Assembly: GCA_945873925.1 (NCBI GenBank)
Contig: CAMCES010000001.1
Coordinates: forward strand, 62,001 to 126,000
DNA from: Bordetella parapertussis
GTDB taxonomy: Bacteria > Pseudomonadota > Gammaproteobacteria > Burkholderiales > Burkholderiaceae_C
DNA: 64,000 bases
Direction of reading: 5' to 3'
The notes under the pieces were generated by a model. It was not told the DNA's origin and ran no database searches. It saw only the letters and a list, made by a program, of their open reading frames with translations. Each line of letters begins with the position of its first letter. Positions within the stretch are counted from its first letter, which is position 1. The position numbers and the translations under genes were made by a program. Positions 8,177 to 17,521 of this stretch are shown here, piece by piece.

Positions 8177-8893
8177 GCGAGGTTCAAAAATTTCAAGTAA
8201 CCGATCCAGTCCACCTTCCAAAATGGATACATTGGCGGCTTGGCGGACGATGGGTTTGGATCGATAGGCGACAGACAGCCCAGCAACCGACATCATGGGT
8301 AGATCGTTTGCACCATCACCCATAGCGATACTTTGATTGAGTCCGATACCGATGGCCTCGCAGGTTTGCATCAACATGCGTTTTTTTTCCTCACCATCGC
8401 AAACATCACCCCAGGGCTGTTCAAGCATGCGTCCAGTCAGGATGCCGTTTTCGATTTCAAGGACATTGCTACGCGTGAATTCAATGCCCAATTTGTCCCG
8501 AAGTCGGTCTGTGAAAAATGAAAATCCACCGCTGATCAACATCATCTTAAGTCCAGCTTCTTTGCACGCTTGTAACAAAATATCGGCACCAGGATTTAAG
8601 CGCAATCGTTCGTTGTAAACCATCTGTAAAGCTGATTGAGGAACCCCTTTTAGCAACTTCACTCGTTGTCTGAGACTTTCCTTGTAGTCTGCAATGTCGC
8701 CACGCATGGCAGCTTCGGTGATGGCAGCCACCTCTTTTTTGCGACCTGCCAGATCTGCGATTTCATCAATGCACTCGATATTGATCAACGTGGAATCCAT
8801 GTCAAAGGCAATCAATTTGTATTGAGAAAGTGACAAAGGCGTGGCGATGCCTTGTATCCAAAGACCGGGTGACCATTCACTTGATTTGTTCAT
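8168..8893 (-). CDS. serB: Phosphoserine phosphatase
   Basis: SerB dephosphorylates 3-phosphoserine in the last step of serine synthesis. It is a HAD-superfamily enzyme with motif I FDMDSTLI, motif II in LISGGFSFFTDR and motif III/IV GDGANDLPM. I place the start at ATG 8893 (MNKSSEWSPG), giving 241 residues without an ACT domain; the frame continues upstream into mfd but without homology. The start overlaps the end of mfd by 17 bases, so translation is probably coupled to mfd. Confidence 0.93.
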   Translation of the reverse strand: MNKSSEWSPGLWIQGIATPLSLSQYKLIAFDMDSTLINIECIDEIADLAGRKKEVAAITEAAMRGDIADYKESLRQRVKLLKGVPQSALQMVYNERLRLNPGADILLQACKEAGLKMMLISGGFSFFTDRLRDKLGIEFTRSNVLEIENGILTGRMLEQPWGDVCDGEEKKRMLMQTCEAIGIGLNQSIAMGDGANDLPMMSVAGLSVAYRSKPIVRQAANVSILEGGLDRLLEIFEPRSP

Positions 8894-11800
8894 ATGCAGC
8901 TTGAGTGTGAGCGGGGTTGACCGGGTTGCCCAGTGAGCGCAATATATCGCGCACCAATAAAACACGATCTTTGAGCTCTGGCAGGGATTTTTCAATCCGT
9001 AATTTGTCATTTCCGGCAAGACGGATGTGCTTGTTTTTTTGAACCAATTGGATGATCCTCATGCCATCCACCGGAGCGTTTGGCCTAAAGCTGATCATGG
9101 TGATGCTGGGCGAGGCATCTACTTTTGCTATGCCGTAGGGCTTTGCCAAAACACGCAAGCGATGCGTGTCAATCAAAGCCACGGCTTGGTGGGGAAGCTT
9201 GCCAAACCTGTCAACCAGTTCTTCAAACAATGCATCGACTTGGTCTTGTGACTTGGCCGTTGCCAGTTTCTTATAAAAACTCAGGCGCAAATGCACATCC
9301 CCGCAGTAATCATTGGGCAGCAGTGCAGGTGAATGCAAATTGATTTCAGTGGTGGCGTTCAATGGGTTCAGAAGATCTGGTTCCTCGCCATTTTTCAAGG
9401 CCCTTACTGCTTCCGAAAGCATCTCGTTGTAGAGTTGAAAACCCACTTCAAGCATGTTTCCACTTTGGTTATCGCCCAACACTTCGCCTGCACCTCGAAT
9501 TTCTAGATCATGCATGGCCAGATAAAAGCCTGACCCCAGTTCTTCCATTTGTTGAATGGCATCGAGCCTTTGGGTTGCTTGTTTGGACAGGCCTTGGATG
9601 TCAGGGACCAGCAGATAGGCATAGGCTTGGTGATGGCTACGCCCGACCCTCCCGCGCAGTTGGTGGAGTTGAGCCAAACCAAACTTGTCAGCCCGACTCA
9701 TCAAAATGGTGTTGGCTGTTGGAACATCAATGCCTGTTTCTATGATGGTTGAGCAAACCAAAATATTGTGTCGTTGTGCAACAAAATCCCGCATGACACG
9801 CTCAAGCTCACGCTCTGGCATTTGACCGTGTGCCACAGCGATCCGCGCCTCAGGCACGAGGGCTTGAAGCCGTTCAGATCGATTTTGTATGGTTTCAACT
9901 TCATTGTGCAGGAAATAACATTGCCCGCCGCGCTTGAGTTCACGCAGTATGGCTTCTCTGATGACGCCGTTGTCTTCGGTGCGTACAAATGTTTTGATGG
10001 CAAGCCTACGCTGTGGGGCTGTGGCAATGACACTCAAGTCACGAAGCCCTTCCAATGCCATGCCCAGTGTTCTTGGAATAGGCGTTGCTGTCAATGTGAG
10101 CACATCCACTTCAGCTCGAATGGCTTTAAGGGCTTCCTTGTGACGCACACCGAATCGATGTTCCTCATCAATGATTAACAAACCCAAATCCTTGTACTTT
10201 ACGGATTCACTCAACAGTTTATGTGTACCCACAACAATGTCGATGTTGCCCTGCTGTAGTCCGTCAATGGCAGTTTTGACCTCTTTGGGTGATCTGAATC
10301 GACTCATTTCAGCAATCCGCACGGGCCATTTTGCAAACCTGTCTGTCAGGGTTTGAAAATGCTGCTCTGCCAAAAGAGTGGTGGGTGCGAGTATGGCTAC
10401 TTGTTTGCCGCCCATAACGGCAATGAAAGCCGCCCTCAAAGCAACTTCTGTTTTGCCAAATCCCACATCGCCACACACCAAACGGTCCATGGGTCTTGGA
10501 CTGATCATGTCTTGAATAACCGCATGGATGGCTGCGCGTTGATCCGCGGTCTCATCAAAGCCGAAATCGTTCGAGAAAATCTCATAATCTTGGGCGGTGT
10601 ATCTGAATGCATGGCCTTGTCTTGCGGCTCTTCTGGCGAAGATATTCAGGAGCTCGGCTGCAGCGTCTCGGACTTGTTCCGCTGCTCGTCGTTTTGCCTT
10701 GTCCCATTGGCCTGAACCTAGTTTGTGCAAAGGTGCCTGTTCTGGGCTTACACCGTTGTAACGACTGATCAAATGCAGTTGGCTGACTGGCACAAATAGG
10801 CTGGCTTCGTCTGCGTATTCAATATGCAAAAATTCTTGTAACAGGTCCAGCCCCTTTTGTTCGGTGTTGTTGCCCAACGCCATATTGATCAGTCCGCGGT
10901 ATCGACCAATGCCATGCGCGGTATGGACAACTGGATCACCTACTTGTAATTCAGACAGATCGCGGATAAGTGAAGCCACATCGCTGACTTCGGCTTGTTT
11001 TTTTCGCTTTCTAACCAGTGGGCTCGAGGAGAAAATTTCGGTCTCGGTGACAAAGTCAATGCCCTCTTCCAGCCAAGAAAAACCGGCATGTAGCCCACTG
11101 ACGGCGAGCCCCCAAAGATGATCGCTTTGCATGAATGCTGCTAAATCGTTAGCTACCATGGGATGGATACCGCCGGTGCGCAAGAAGTCCAACAGGCTTT
11201 CACAGCGACCGGGTGTATCAGCCAATACCAATGTCTTTAGCTGGCTTGTCTGATGCCTGGTTTTAAGTCGCTTCAAAGGCTCATCTGTGGCGCGCTCTAC
11301 AGTTAAATTTGGCAATTTGCTTGCCCAATCGACCGGCATGGCTGCATTGGAGTCTCGAATTGACAGGCAGGGATGGTTTTGTATATTTGAATGAAAAAGC
11401 TCTGAACTCAAAAACAAAAACTCAGGCCTCAAAACCGGCCGGTCAGGATCGCCTTGCGCTAATCGATAGCGTTCTTGGGCATCTTGCGAAAACCTGTGCA
11501 TGGCTGGATCGGGATCGCCATGCAAAACGATCACTGCATTGTTTCCAAGGTAATCGAAAACGGTGGCAGTATCTTCAAAAAACAATGGCAAGTAATACTC
11601 GATGCCAGCGGTGGCCACACCGTTGCCCATGTCTTTGTAAATACGATTTCGAGTGGGGTCGCCATCCAGCATTTCGCGCCATCTTCCTCTGAACAATGTG
11701 CGTGACTTTTCATCCATCGGAAACTCACGTCCTGGCAGCAAACGCACTTCAGGCACCGGATAGAGACTGCGTTGACTGTCAGGGTCAAAGGTGCGAATCG

Positions 11801-12368
11801 AGTCTATTTCCTCATCAAATAAATCAACTCGGTAGGGTACCAACGAACCCATGGGAAAGATGTCAATCAGACCTCCTCGGACCGTGTACTCACCAGGACT
11901 GACTACTTGAGATACATGGCTGTACCCGGCCATGGTCAGTTGGTCCTTGAGTTTCGATTCATTGAGCTTTTGCTTGGCCTTGAATTCAAAGGTGTAGGCT
12001 GCCAGAAAAGAGGGCGGCGCCAATTTGTACAGTGCGGTGGTGGCTGGCATCAAAATAACATCTGCATTGCCTTGCAATAAACGCCACAGTGTTGATAGCC
12101 GTTCGCTGATCAAATCTTGATGGGGTGAAAATGTGTCGTAGGGCAAAGTTTCCCAGTCCGGAAAAATCACGCACCGAGCATCCTTGAGAAAAAAAGGCAA
12201 TTCTTCAAAAAGTCTTTGTGTATCAAATGCATCTGCCGTGATGACGGCGACGCTTTTACCCTGGTTTTTTTGTTGTTCAACCAGTTTGGCAATGAATAAG
12301 GCGTCAGCAGACCCGGGTGGTCGAGCCACCGTGAATTTGTGGGATGGGGAAAGTTTAGGAATCTGCAT
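8877..12368 (-). CDS. mfd: Transcription-repair coupling factor
   Basis: Mfd removes RNA polymerase stalled at lesions and recruits UvrA. The 1163-residue protein has the UvrB-homology region (about 10-350), the RNA polymerase interaction domain (HTAHGIGRY region), a RecG-like helicase with Walker A GDVGFGKTEVALRAA and DEEH box (IIDEEHRFG), and the C-terminal TRCF domain. Homology favours ATG 12368 (MQIPKLSPSHKF). An in-frame ATG at 12389 has the better ribosome site, a GGGGG run that is part of a hairpin (see separate entry). It is the first gene of mfd-serB, divergent from ispD. Confidence 0.96.
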   Translation of the reverse strand: MQIPKLSPSHKFTVARPPGSADALFIAKLVEQQKNQGKSVAVITADAFDTQRLFEELPFFLKDARCVIFPDWETLPYDTFSPHQDLISERLSTLWRLLQGNADVILMPATTALYKLAPPSFLAAYTFEFKAKQKLNESKLKDQLTMAGYSHVSQVVSPGEYTVRGGLIDIFPMGSLVPYRVDLFDEEIDSIRTFDPDSQRSLYPVPEVRLLPGREFPMDEKSRTLFRGRWREMLDGDPTRNRIYKDMGNGVATAGIEYYLPLFFEDTATVFDYLGNNAVIVLHGDPDPAMHRFSQDAQERYRLAQGDPDRPVLRPEFLFLSSELFHSNIQNHPCLSIRDSNAAMPVDWASKLPNLTVERATDEPLKRLKTRHQTSQLKTLVLADTPGRCESLLDFLRTGGIHPMVANDLAAFMQSDHLWGLAVSGLHAGFSWLEEGIDFVTETEIFSSSPLVRKRKKQAEVSDVASLIRDLSELQVGDPVVHTAHGIGRYRGLINMALGNNTEQKGLDLLQEFLHIEYADEASLFVPVSQLHLISRYNGVSPEQAPLHKLGSGQWDKAKRRAAEQVRDAAAELLNIFARRAARQGHAFRYTAQDYEIFSNDFGFDETADQRAAIHAVIQDMISPRPMDRLVCGDVGFGKTEVALRAAFIAVMGGKQVAILAPTTLLAEQHFQTLTDRFAKWPVRIAEMSRFRSPKEVKTAIDGLQQGNIDIVVGTHKLLSESVKYKDLGLLIIDEEHRFGVRHKEALKAIRAEVDVLTLTATPIPRTLGMALEGLRDLSVIATAPQRRLAIKTFVRTEDNGVIREAILRELKRGGQCYFLHNEVETIQNRSERLQALVPEARIAVAHGQMPERELERVMRDFVAQRHNILVCSTIIETGIDVPTANTILMSRADKFGLAQLHQLRGRVGRSHHQAYAYLLVPDIQGLSKQATQRLDAIQQMEELGSGFYLAMHDLEIRGAGEVLGDNQSGNMLEVGFQLYNEMLSEAVRALKNGEEPDLLNPLNATTEINLHSPALLPNDYCGDVHLRLSFYKKLATAKSQDQVDALFEELVDRFGKLPHQAVALIDTHRLRVLAKPYGIAKVDASPSITMISFRPNAPVDGMRIIQLVQKNKHIRLAGNDKLRIEKSLPELKDRVLLVRDILRSLGNPVNPAHTQAAYEQIK

Positions 12369-12396
12369 GAATAAACCGTGAATTGGCATGACGAAA

Positions 12397-12422
12397 ACCC
12401 CCGAATGCAGACAAACGGGGGT
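12397..12422 (-). promoter_or_regulatory. 7-bp hairpin in the mfd leader overlapping a possible ribosome binding site
   Basis: ACCCCCG (12397-12403) is a perfect inverse of CGGGGGT (12416-12422) with a 12-base loop. On the minus strand the GGGGG arm lies 8 bases before the ATG at 12389 and is followed by TTTT. It could hide a ribosome site, act as a weak attenuator for mfd, or simply be a spacer hairpin. Confidence 0.4.
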
Positions 12423-12487
12423 GTGATGTCATGATTTTAGAATGCATGTGCCGTATCGACAGCTTCAAGCGAAATGTACCCACACAA

Positions 12488-13216
12488 ATGAGCCATCAAC
12501 CACATTTTTTCCATGCACTGATACCTTGCGCTGGCTCCGGCAGTCGCATGGGTGTGGGTATTCCTAAACAGTATTTTCCCTTGGCCGGTTCACCTTTGGT
12601 GGTGCACACACTCCGTGCTTTCGAGGCGGTACCTCAACTGGGCATGGGTGTCACTGTGGTAGCGGCCGATGATGTTTTCATGGATGAAGCGATAAAACAG
12701 TCATTGGGGAGTCGCTTTAAGGTTTTCAATACGGGTGGCGCAACCCGGGCTCAGTCAGTTTTGGCCGGCTTGCTTGCCCTGAAATCCATGGGGGCAGGGC
12801 AGCAAGATTGGGTCATGGTTCATGATGCGGCGCGTTGTTTGATTACCCCTACTTTGATTCTTCATTTATACGAGTCCTGCCAACACGATGAGGTGGGCGG
12901 TTTACTGGCTTTGCCCTTGGCTGATACTTTGAAGGTGCATGTCGAAGGAAGGGTCAAAGCCACCTTGTTTCGGGACGACAAATGGCTGGCACAGACACCT
13001 CAAATGTTTCGGTGGGAATTGCTGTTTAATGCACTCAAGCAGGCGCATCTTGTGACCGATGAATCCAGTGCAGTTGAACAATTGGGGTTGTCACCCCAAT
13101 TGGTCACCGGTGCTTCTTTCAATTTCAAAGTCACTTACCCTGAGGACATTGTCCTTGCCCAGGCCATTTTGGCTGACCGAATTAATAAGGGGAGTTATTG
13201 CGATGAAGGCAACTGA
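12488..13216 (+). CDS. ispD: 2-C-methyl-D-erythritol 4-phosphate cytidylyltransferase
   Basis: IspD couples MEP to CTP in the non-mevalonate isoprenoid pathway. The nucleotide-binding loop reads LIPCAGSGSRMG, and the VHDAARCL segment carries the substrate-site Asp. Starting at ATG 12488 gives 242 residues, matching the family; the frame can be extended to an ATG at 12431 without homology. It overlaps ispF by 14 bases, the usual arrangement. Another gene of the same pathway, dxr, is in the superoperon at 26750. Confidence 0.94.
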   Translation: MSHQPHFFHALIPCAGSGSRMGVGIPKQYFPLAGSPLVVHTLRAFEAVPQLGMGVTVVAADDVFMDEAIKQSLGSRFKVFNTGGATRAQSVLAGLLALKSMGAGQQDWVMVHDAARCLITPTLILHLYESCQHDEVGGLLALPLADTLKVHVEGRVKATLFRDDKWLAQTPQMFRWELLFNALKQAHLVTDESSAVEQLGLSPQLVTGASFNFKVTYPEDIVLAQAILADRINKGSYCDEGN

Positions 13217-13694
13217 CTTGCGTGTGGGAGAAGGCTGGGATGTGCATGCACTCGTGCCTGGTCGCAAACTGATGATCGGCGGCGTTGAGATCCCTTTCAA
13301 CAAGGGGTTACTTGGACATTCTGATGCCGATGTGTTGTTGCATGCAATCACCGATGCCCTGTTGGGTGCCGCTGGATTGGGCGACATAGGCAGTCACTTT
13401 CCTGATACCGACACGCAGTGGAAGGGCGCTGATTCAGCTGTTTTATTGAAAGCGGTCAATGGCAAAATTCAGATGTCGGGCTGGACTGTTTCAAACATAG
13501 ATGCCACTGTGATCGCGCAAGCACCCAAGTTGGGGAACCACAAATCAGCCATGCAGCAACAAGTAGCGCTTTTATTGGGAGTGGACCCTGATCAAATCAA
13601 TATCAAAGGGAAAACCGCTGAAAAATTGGGTCCTGTTGGCATGGGTCATTCCATTGAAGCCAGAGCAGTTGCTTTGATTCACAGAACTAGATGA
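13203..13694 (+). CDS. ispF: 2-C-methyl-D-erythritol 2,4-cyclodiphosphate synthase
   Basis: IspF cyclises CDP-ME 2-phosphate to MEcPP with release of CMP. The start ATG at 13203 has a strong ribosome site (AAGGGGAG) inside the end of ispD. The protein has 163 residues. Metal ligands sit in GWDVHAL (Asp and His) and in GHSDADVLLHAITDALLGA; the C-terminal GPVGMGHSIEARAVALI completes the trimer fold. The 3' end overlaps the convergent regulator gene by 8 bases. Confidence 0.96.
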   Translation: MKATDLRVGEGWDVHALVPGRKLMIGGVEIPFNKGLLGHSDADVLLHAITDALLGAAGLGDIGSHFPDTDTQWKGADSAVLLKAVNGKIQMSGWTVSNIDATVIAQAPKLGNHKSAMQQQVALLLGVDPDQINIKGKTAEKLGPVGMGHSIEARAVALIHRTR

Positions 13695-14133
13695 TTTCAG
13701 TTTCAGGCTCATCAGGATCATCTTTGCAATTGTTTTGGTATATCAGCGCAAGTTTGACGACATGTCGAATCATTTTTTTCTGATCTTTGTTGAGCTGTAG
13801 AAATTGCCTAAGCATTTCAGAGTCGCCCAAGCTTAAAGGCGTGTTTTCAGATGTTTCCTTCACTGCCGGGTACTCTGACCTGGGTCCAAACAACAAATCT
13901 TGTGGGCTGATTTGCAAAATATCACCCAATGTTTTGAGCTTGTCTTGCTTAGGCAAGGAGGCACCGATCATCCAGTTGCGTGCAGCATGGGAGGTTATGC
14001 CTACCCCCCAATAGCGCAAATTGAAGGCATCAGCCAGTTGAGTTGCGGATGCTTTTAAACCGGCCTCTTTCATGGCATGACGGAGTCGAGCGGCAAAAGC
14101 TTCTGATTCGGGGTTGGGCTTTGGTTTTTTCAT
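13687..14133 (-). CDS. XRE-type helix-turn-helix regulator
   Basis: A 148-residue protein whose N-terminal half looks like a Cro/CI-type helix-turn-helix: FAARLRHAMKEAG, then a region around ATQLADAFNLRY and the recognition segment near SHAARNWMIG, ending in the typical LGDILQISPQDLLFG. The C-terminal half (about 85-148) is helical and ends in an acidic tail. Targets are unknown. A near-perfect inverted repeat just upstream of the ATG is a candidate site for self-control. It lies 121 bases downstream of bdhA on the same strand. Confidence 0.7.
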   Translation of the reverse strand: MKKPKPNPESEAFAARLRHAMKEAGLKASATQLADAFNLRYWGVGITSHAARNWMIGASLPKQDKLKTLGDILQISPQDLLFGPRSEYPAVKETSENTPLSLGDSEMLRQFLQLNKDQKKMIRHVVKLALIYQNNCKDDPDEPETEII

Positions 14134-14154
14134 GACCGAAACAATAAATCAGTC
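14134..14154 (-). promoter_or_regulatory. Candidate operator of the XRE regulator gene
   Basis: GACCGA (14134-14139) and TCAGTC (14149-14154) form an inverted repeat with one G-T type mismatch and a 9-base AT-rich spacer, directly abutting the start codon on the minus strand. Position and symmetry suggest autoregulation; no experimental site is known to me. Confidence 0.3.
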
Positions 14155-14254
14155 CGTTTAAAGATGCAACGATTCATGATCACAAAAATTAAAAGTGAAA
14201 ATCGAGTGATCCGCTATCGTACGTTTGGGTGATATACAGCAATATAAAAAAATG

Positions 14255-15037
14255 TTATTGAGCAGCCCATCCACCATCCATGTTCCAAGCGACCCCCCGG
14301 ACATTTTTCCCTCCAGAAGAGCAAAAAAACAATGCCAGTTGGCCAAGCTCTTCAGGCGTGGTGAATTGCATGGAGGGCTGCTTCTCCATCAGCAGTGTCT
14401 TTTTGGCTGCCTCTTGAGAGATACCAAGAAGCTTTGACTTGTTATCAACCTGAGCTTGAACCATGGGCGTCAGAACCCAGCCGGGACAAATCGCATTGCA
14501 AGTGATCCCGGTAGTGGCTGTCTCCAGCGCAGTGACCTTGGTTAACCCCACAAGGCCGTGTTTGGCTGCAACGTAAGCAGACTTATCCGCCGAAGCAATG
14601 AGTCCATGAACAGACGCGATGTTGATGATGCGACCCCAATTGGCTGCCCTCATGGCCGGCAATGCCAGTCGTGTCGTATGAAATGCGCTGCTCAGATTGA
14701 TGGCGAGTACATCATTCCACTTGTCAACTGGAAAATCTTCAATGGGTGATACATGTTGAATACCCGCATTGTTTACAACAATATCGATCTGACCGAATGT
14801 TCGCTGTGATTGCAAAACCATGTCTTCAATGTCACCCGAATTTCTCATGTCTGCGCCATGGAACATGACCTGCACACCATTTGACTTGATTTGATCTTCG
14901 GCATCCTTGTGATCTCCGAACCCATTCAATACGATATTTGCGCCGGATGAGGCAAGCGCTTTTGCCAAACCCAATCCGATGCCACTTGTCGAGCCGGTAA
15001 CCAGCGCTGTTTTTCCGGCTAAAAATTTCTCTGACAT
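14255..15037 (-). CDS. bdhA: 3-hydroxybutyrate dehydrogenase
   Basis: NAD-dependent SDR that oxidises D-3-hydroxybutyrate to acetoacetate, the step after polyhydroxybutyrate depolymerisation. Cofactor loop TGSTSGIGLGLA lies near residues 14-25, NNAG follows, and the catalytic Ser...Tyr...Lys are in the NIASVHGLIASADKSAYVAAKHG region. The C-terminal KTLLMEKQPSMQFTTPEE and WNMDGGW segments match this enzyme rather than generic SDRs. The start ATG 15037 has AAGGGGCG nine bases upstream; the longer frame to 15097 lacks homology. It works with PhaZ (60340) and PhaR (17522). Confidence 0.9.
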   Translation of the reverse strand: MSEKFLAGKTALVTGSTSGIGLGLAKALASSGANIVLNGFGDHKDAEDQIKSNGVQVMFHGADMRNSGDIEDMVLQSQRTFGQIDIVVNNAGIQHVSPIEDFPVDKWNDVLAINLSSAFHTTRLALPAMRAANWGRIINIASVHGLIASADKSAYVAAKHGLVGLTKVTALETATTGITCNAICPGWVLTPMVQAQVDNKSKLLGISQEAAKKTLLMEKQPSMQFTTPEELGQLALFFCSSGGKNVRGVAWNMDGGWAAQ

Positions 15038-15111
15038 GATGAATGCGCCCCTTTTCCAATGTAGATTCAAGCATTGTGCAATAAGGCTTGTATTCAATCA
15101 GCAGGTGAAGA

Positions 15112-17328
15112 GTGAAGGAAGCTACATCCAAAAAAGGTTCTGACAGTCATGCGTCCAAGATAGGGCATGAACAAAACCAGCCAGATGAAAAAACCAGGCT
15201 TGCTGCTCGCCATTTTGCGATGCCGATTTTGGTGCAGCTGAGTTTGCCAACGGGTGAATCAGTCCTGACCCACGCTGATGGTGCGTCACAGCTGATTGGC
15301 AACATGGGAGGGTCACAAGACATGCAGGCTGCCGTTTACTTGGCCTATGCTTTTGACCAATTAACCAAGCCCAAAGCATTGGTAGCCAAACTATTTACAG
15401 ACGATGTAGTGCATTTGGGTTTTGAAACACAGCGCCTGTTTCATTTGCAGCGAAAGGCCCAGACAAGTTTAAAGGCCACATCGGCTGACCAGACCAACAT
15501 TGAGATTGTCAGGCGTTTGCTATTGGCTTTCTCCAGAGACCCACGGGTGATCCTGCTGTTGATCGCTATTCATTTGCAATCTCTGCGTTATGTAGCAGGT
15601 CTCAAACAACCCGGCCATGAGGACTTGGCGAGTGAAACTTTGCAAATTTTTTCACCATTGGCTAACCGTTTAGGTATTTGGCAAATCAAATGGGAGTTGG
15701 AGGACTTAGCCTTTCGCATGCTTGAGCCTGAGGTCTACAAGCAGGTTGCATTGAAACTTGAGGTCAAGCGAACAGAGCGACAAGATGAAATAGATTCCAT
15801 CATCCACCAGTTGCAATTTGGCCTTGACCAACAAGGTATCAATGCACGTGTTTTAGGTCGACCAAAAAACATTTACAGCATAGTTAAAAAAATGCGTGGC
15901 AAATCGTTGGATTTCAATCAGGTTCTCGATTTAAGGGCTTTTCGAATCATCGTCGAAACTGTTGCCGATTGTTACAGCACATTATCTTGGGTACATGCGC
16001 ATATGCAAGCAATCGACTACGAATTTGATGACTACATTGCAAGACCTAAACCCAATGGCTATCAATCCATACATACGGTTGTTATGGATTCAAATCATCG
16101 GACATTGGAAATTCAAATCCGTACGCAGGCCATGAACGATCATGCAGAGCATGGCGTGGCAGCCCATTGGGCCTATAAGGAGGCTGGCTCAAAGGGGTAT
16201 GTTGGGTTTTCTGCTCCCCAAGATCAAACTCAAAAAATCACTTTGCTGCGTCAGTTGCTGGCTTGGGAAAGAGACATATTTAAAGAGCATTTGCAGAACC
16301 ATACAGCCATTGGTACAGCAGGCAATCAAGATACTGTTTTTGTACTCACACCCGACGCAGCCATTATCGAGTTGCCAAGCAGTGCAACACCCCTTGATTT
16401 TGCTTACACCGTTCACACTGAGTTGGGACATCGCTGCCGCGGTGCAAAAGTCGATGGAGCCTTGGTCCCGTTGTCTACCAAATTACAAAGTGGACAGAAA
16501 GTAGAAATCATCCTTATCAAGGAGGGCGGCCCATCACGTGACTGGCTCAATCCTGACTTGGGTTTTCTGGCTACCAACAGAGCCAAATCAAAAGTCAGGG
16601 CTTGGTTTAATGCGCAAGCCATGAAGCAAACCATTGCGCGTGGTCGAGAGTTGGTGGAAAAAATTCTTCAGCGAGAAGGTCGCACTTCTCTGAAATTGGA
16701 AGAGCTTGCCAAAAATTTAGGATTCGACTCGTCATCTAAATTATTTGAAGCTGTAGGTAAGGATGAGTTTGCGCTCCGCCACCTTGAACTGTTTCTGCGC
16801 CCGCCGCCGCTACCTGAACCAGATGATGAACGTATTTTGCGAAAGGTTCAAGCCACCAAAGCTCTTGGTTCAAAGGGTGGTGTGTTGGTTGTGGGTGTTG
16901 ATTCACTGCTCACCCAGCTTGCCAAGTGTTGCCGTCCCGCACCCCCTGATCTGGTCAAAGGATTCGTCACCCGAGGGAGAGGGGTCACTGTTCATCGCGT
17001 GGAGTGTCATAACTTCCAGGCTTTGTCTTTTCACAGTTCTGGTCGGGTGTTGGATGTCACTTGGGGCGATGGCGGAGATTTTGATCGCCGTCTTTATCCG
17101 GTTGATATTCAAGTCATTGCCGACGATCGACAGGGCTTGCTGCGCGATATTTCAGAAGTATTGGCCAAAGAAAAAATGAATGTGATTGGCGCCAATACTC
17201 AAACTGATAAGGATCTAGCTTGGATGATCTTTACCGTTGAACTCCACGATGTGAGCCGCTTAAACAAGGTGTTGTCATTGGTCAAAGCAGTCGATGGCGT
17301 TCAGTCTGCACAGAGGACTGCTTCATGA
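15112..17328 (+). CDS. relA: RelA-type (p)ppGpp synthetase
   Basis: Ribosome-associated stringent-response enzyme, 738 residues. The N-terminal hydrolase-like region has lost the HD metal motif. The synthetase domain (about 240-370) carries GRPKNIYSIVKKM, DLRAFRIIV and YEFDDYIARPKPNGYQS; the EFDD form of this loop marks monofunctional, Mg-dependent RelA rather than the RxKD form of bifunctional Rel/SpoT. TGS (about 405-470), a helical/zinc region and a C-terminal ACT domain (about 660-735) follow. The start is GTG at 15112. It is divergent from bdhA. A hydrolase (SpoT) must be encoded elsewhere. Confidence 0.93.
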   Translation: MKEATSKKGSDSHASKIGHEQNQPDEKTRLAARHFAMPILVQLSLPTGESVLTHADGASQLIGNMGGSQDMQAAVYLAYAFDQLTKPKALVAKLFTDDVVHLGFETQRLFHLQRKAQTSLKATSADQTNIEIVRRLLLAFSRDPRVILLLIAIHLQSLRYVAGLKQPGHEDLASETLQIFSPLANRLGIWQIKWELEDLAFRMLEPEVYKQVALKLEVKRTERQDEIDSIIHQLQFGLDQQGINARVLGRPKNIYSIVKKMRGKSLDFNQVLDLRAFRIIVETVADCYSTLSWVHAHMQAIDYEFDDYIARPKPNGYQSIHTVVMDSNHRTLEIQIRTQAMNDHAEHGVAAHWAYKEAGSKGYVGFSAPQDQTQKITLLRQLLAWERDIFKEHLQNHTAIGTAGNQDTVFVLTPDAAIIELPSSATPLDFAYTVHTELGHRCRGAKVDGALVPLSTKLQSGQKVEIILIKEGGPSRDWLNPDLGFLATNRAKSKVRAWFNAQAMKQTIARGRELVEKILQREGRTSLKLEELAKNLGFDSSSKLFEAVGKDEFALRHLELFLRPPPLPEPDDERILRKVQATKALGSKGGVLVVGVDSLLTQLAKCCRPAPPDLVKGFVTRGRGVTVHRVECHNFQALSFHSSGRVLDVTWGDGGDFDRRLYPVDIQVIADDRQGLLRDISEVLAKEKMNVIGANTQTDKDLAWMIFTVELHDVSRLNKVLSLVKAVDGVQSAQRTAS

Positions 17329-17338
17329 TGCTTTGCTT

Positions 17339-17366
17339 TTGTCTCCATTTTTGATCCTGCTAGAAT
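17339..17366 (+). promoter_or_regulatory. Probable sigma-70 promoter of tRNA-Val
   Basis: A TTGTCT -35 element (17339-17344) and TAGAAT -10 element (17361-17366) are separated by 16 bases and end 18 bases before the mature tRNA 5' end. Confidence 0.6.
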
Positions 17367-17384
17367 ATGTTCATTCGGTAACGA

Positions 17385-17461
17385 AGGCGCGTAGCTCAGC
17401 TGGTTAGAGCACCACCTTGACATGGTGGGGGTCGTTGGTTCGAGTCCAATCGCGCCTACCA
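17385..17461 (+). tRNA. tRNA-Val (anticodon GAC)
   Basis: A 77-base cloverleaf. Acceptor AGGCGCG pairs with CGCGCCT, followed by discriminator A and an encoded CCA. Anticodon stem CCACC/GGTGG (17412-17416, 17424-17428) holds the loop TTGACAT with GAC at 17419-17421. The T arm GTTGG-TTCGAGT-CCAAT is regular. Confidence 0.97.
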
Positions 17462-17521
17462 ATTTGACCGTCCGATCAAGTTCCTCCTTGTTTTGAGCGA
17501 CTTTTTTTCCTGGACTTCCTT

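Noticed and set aside
17385..17461. tRNA genes as integration sites for a mobile element
   Set aside because: None of the three tRNA genes has an integrase, direct repeat of its 3' end, or foreign-looking genes beside it.
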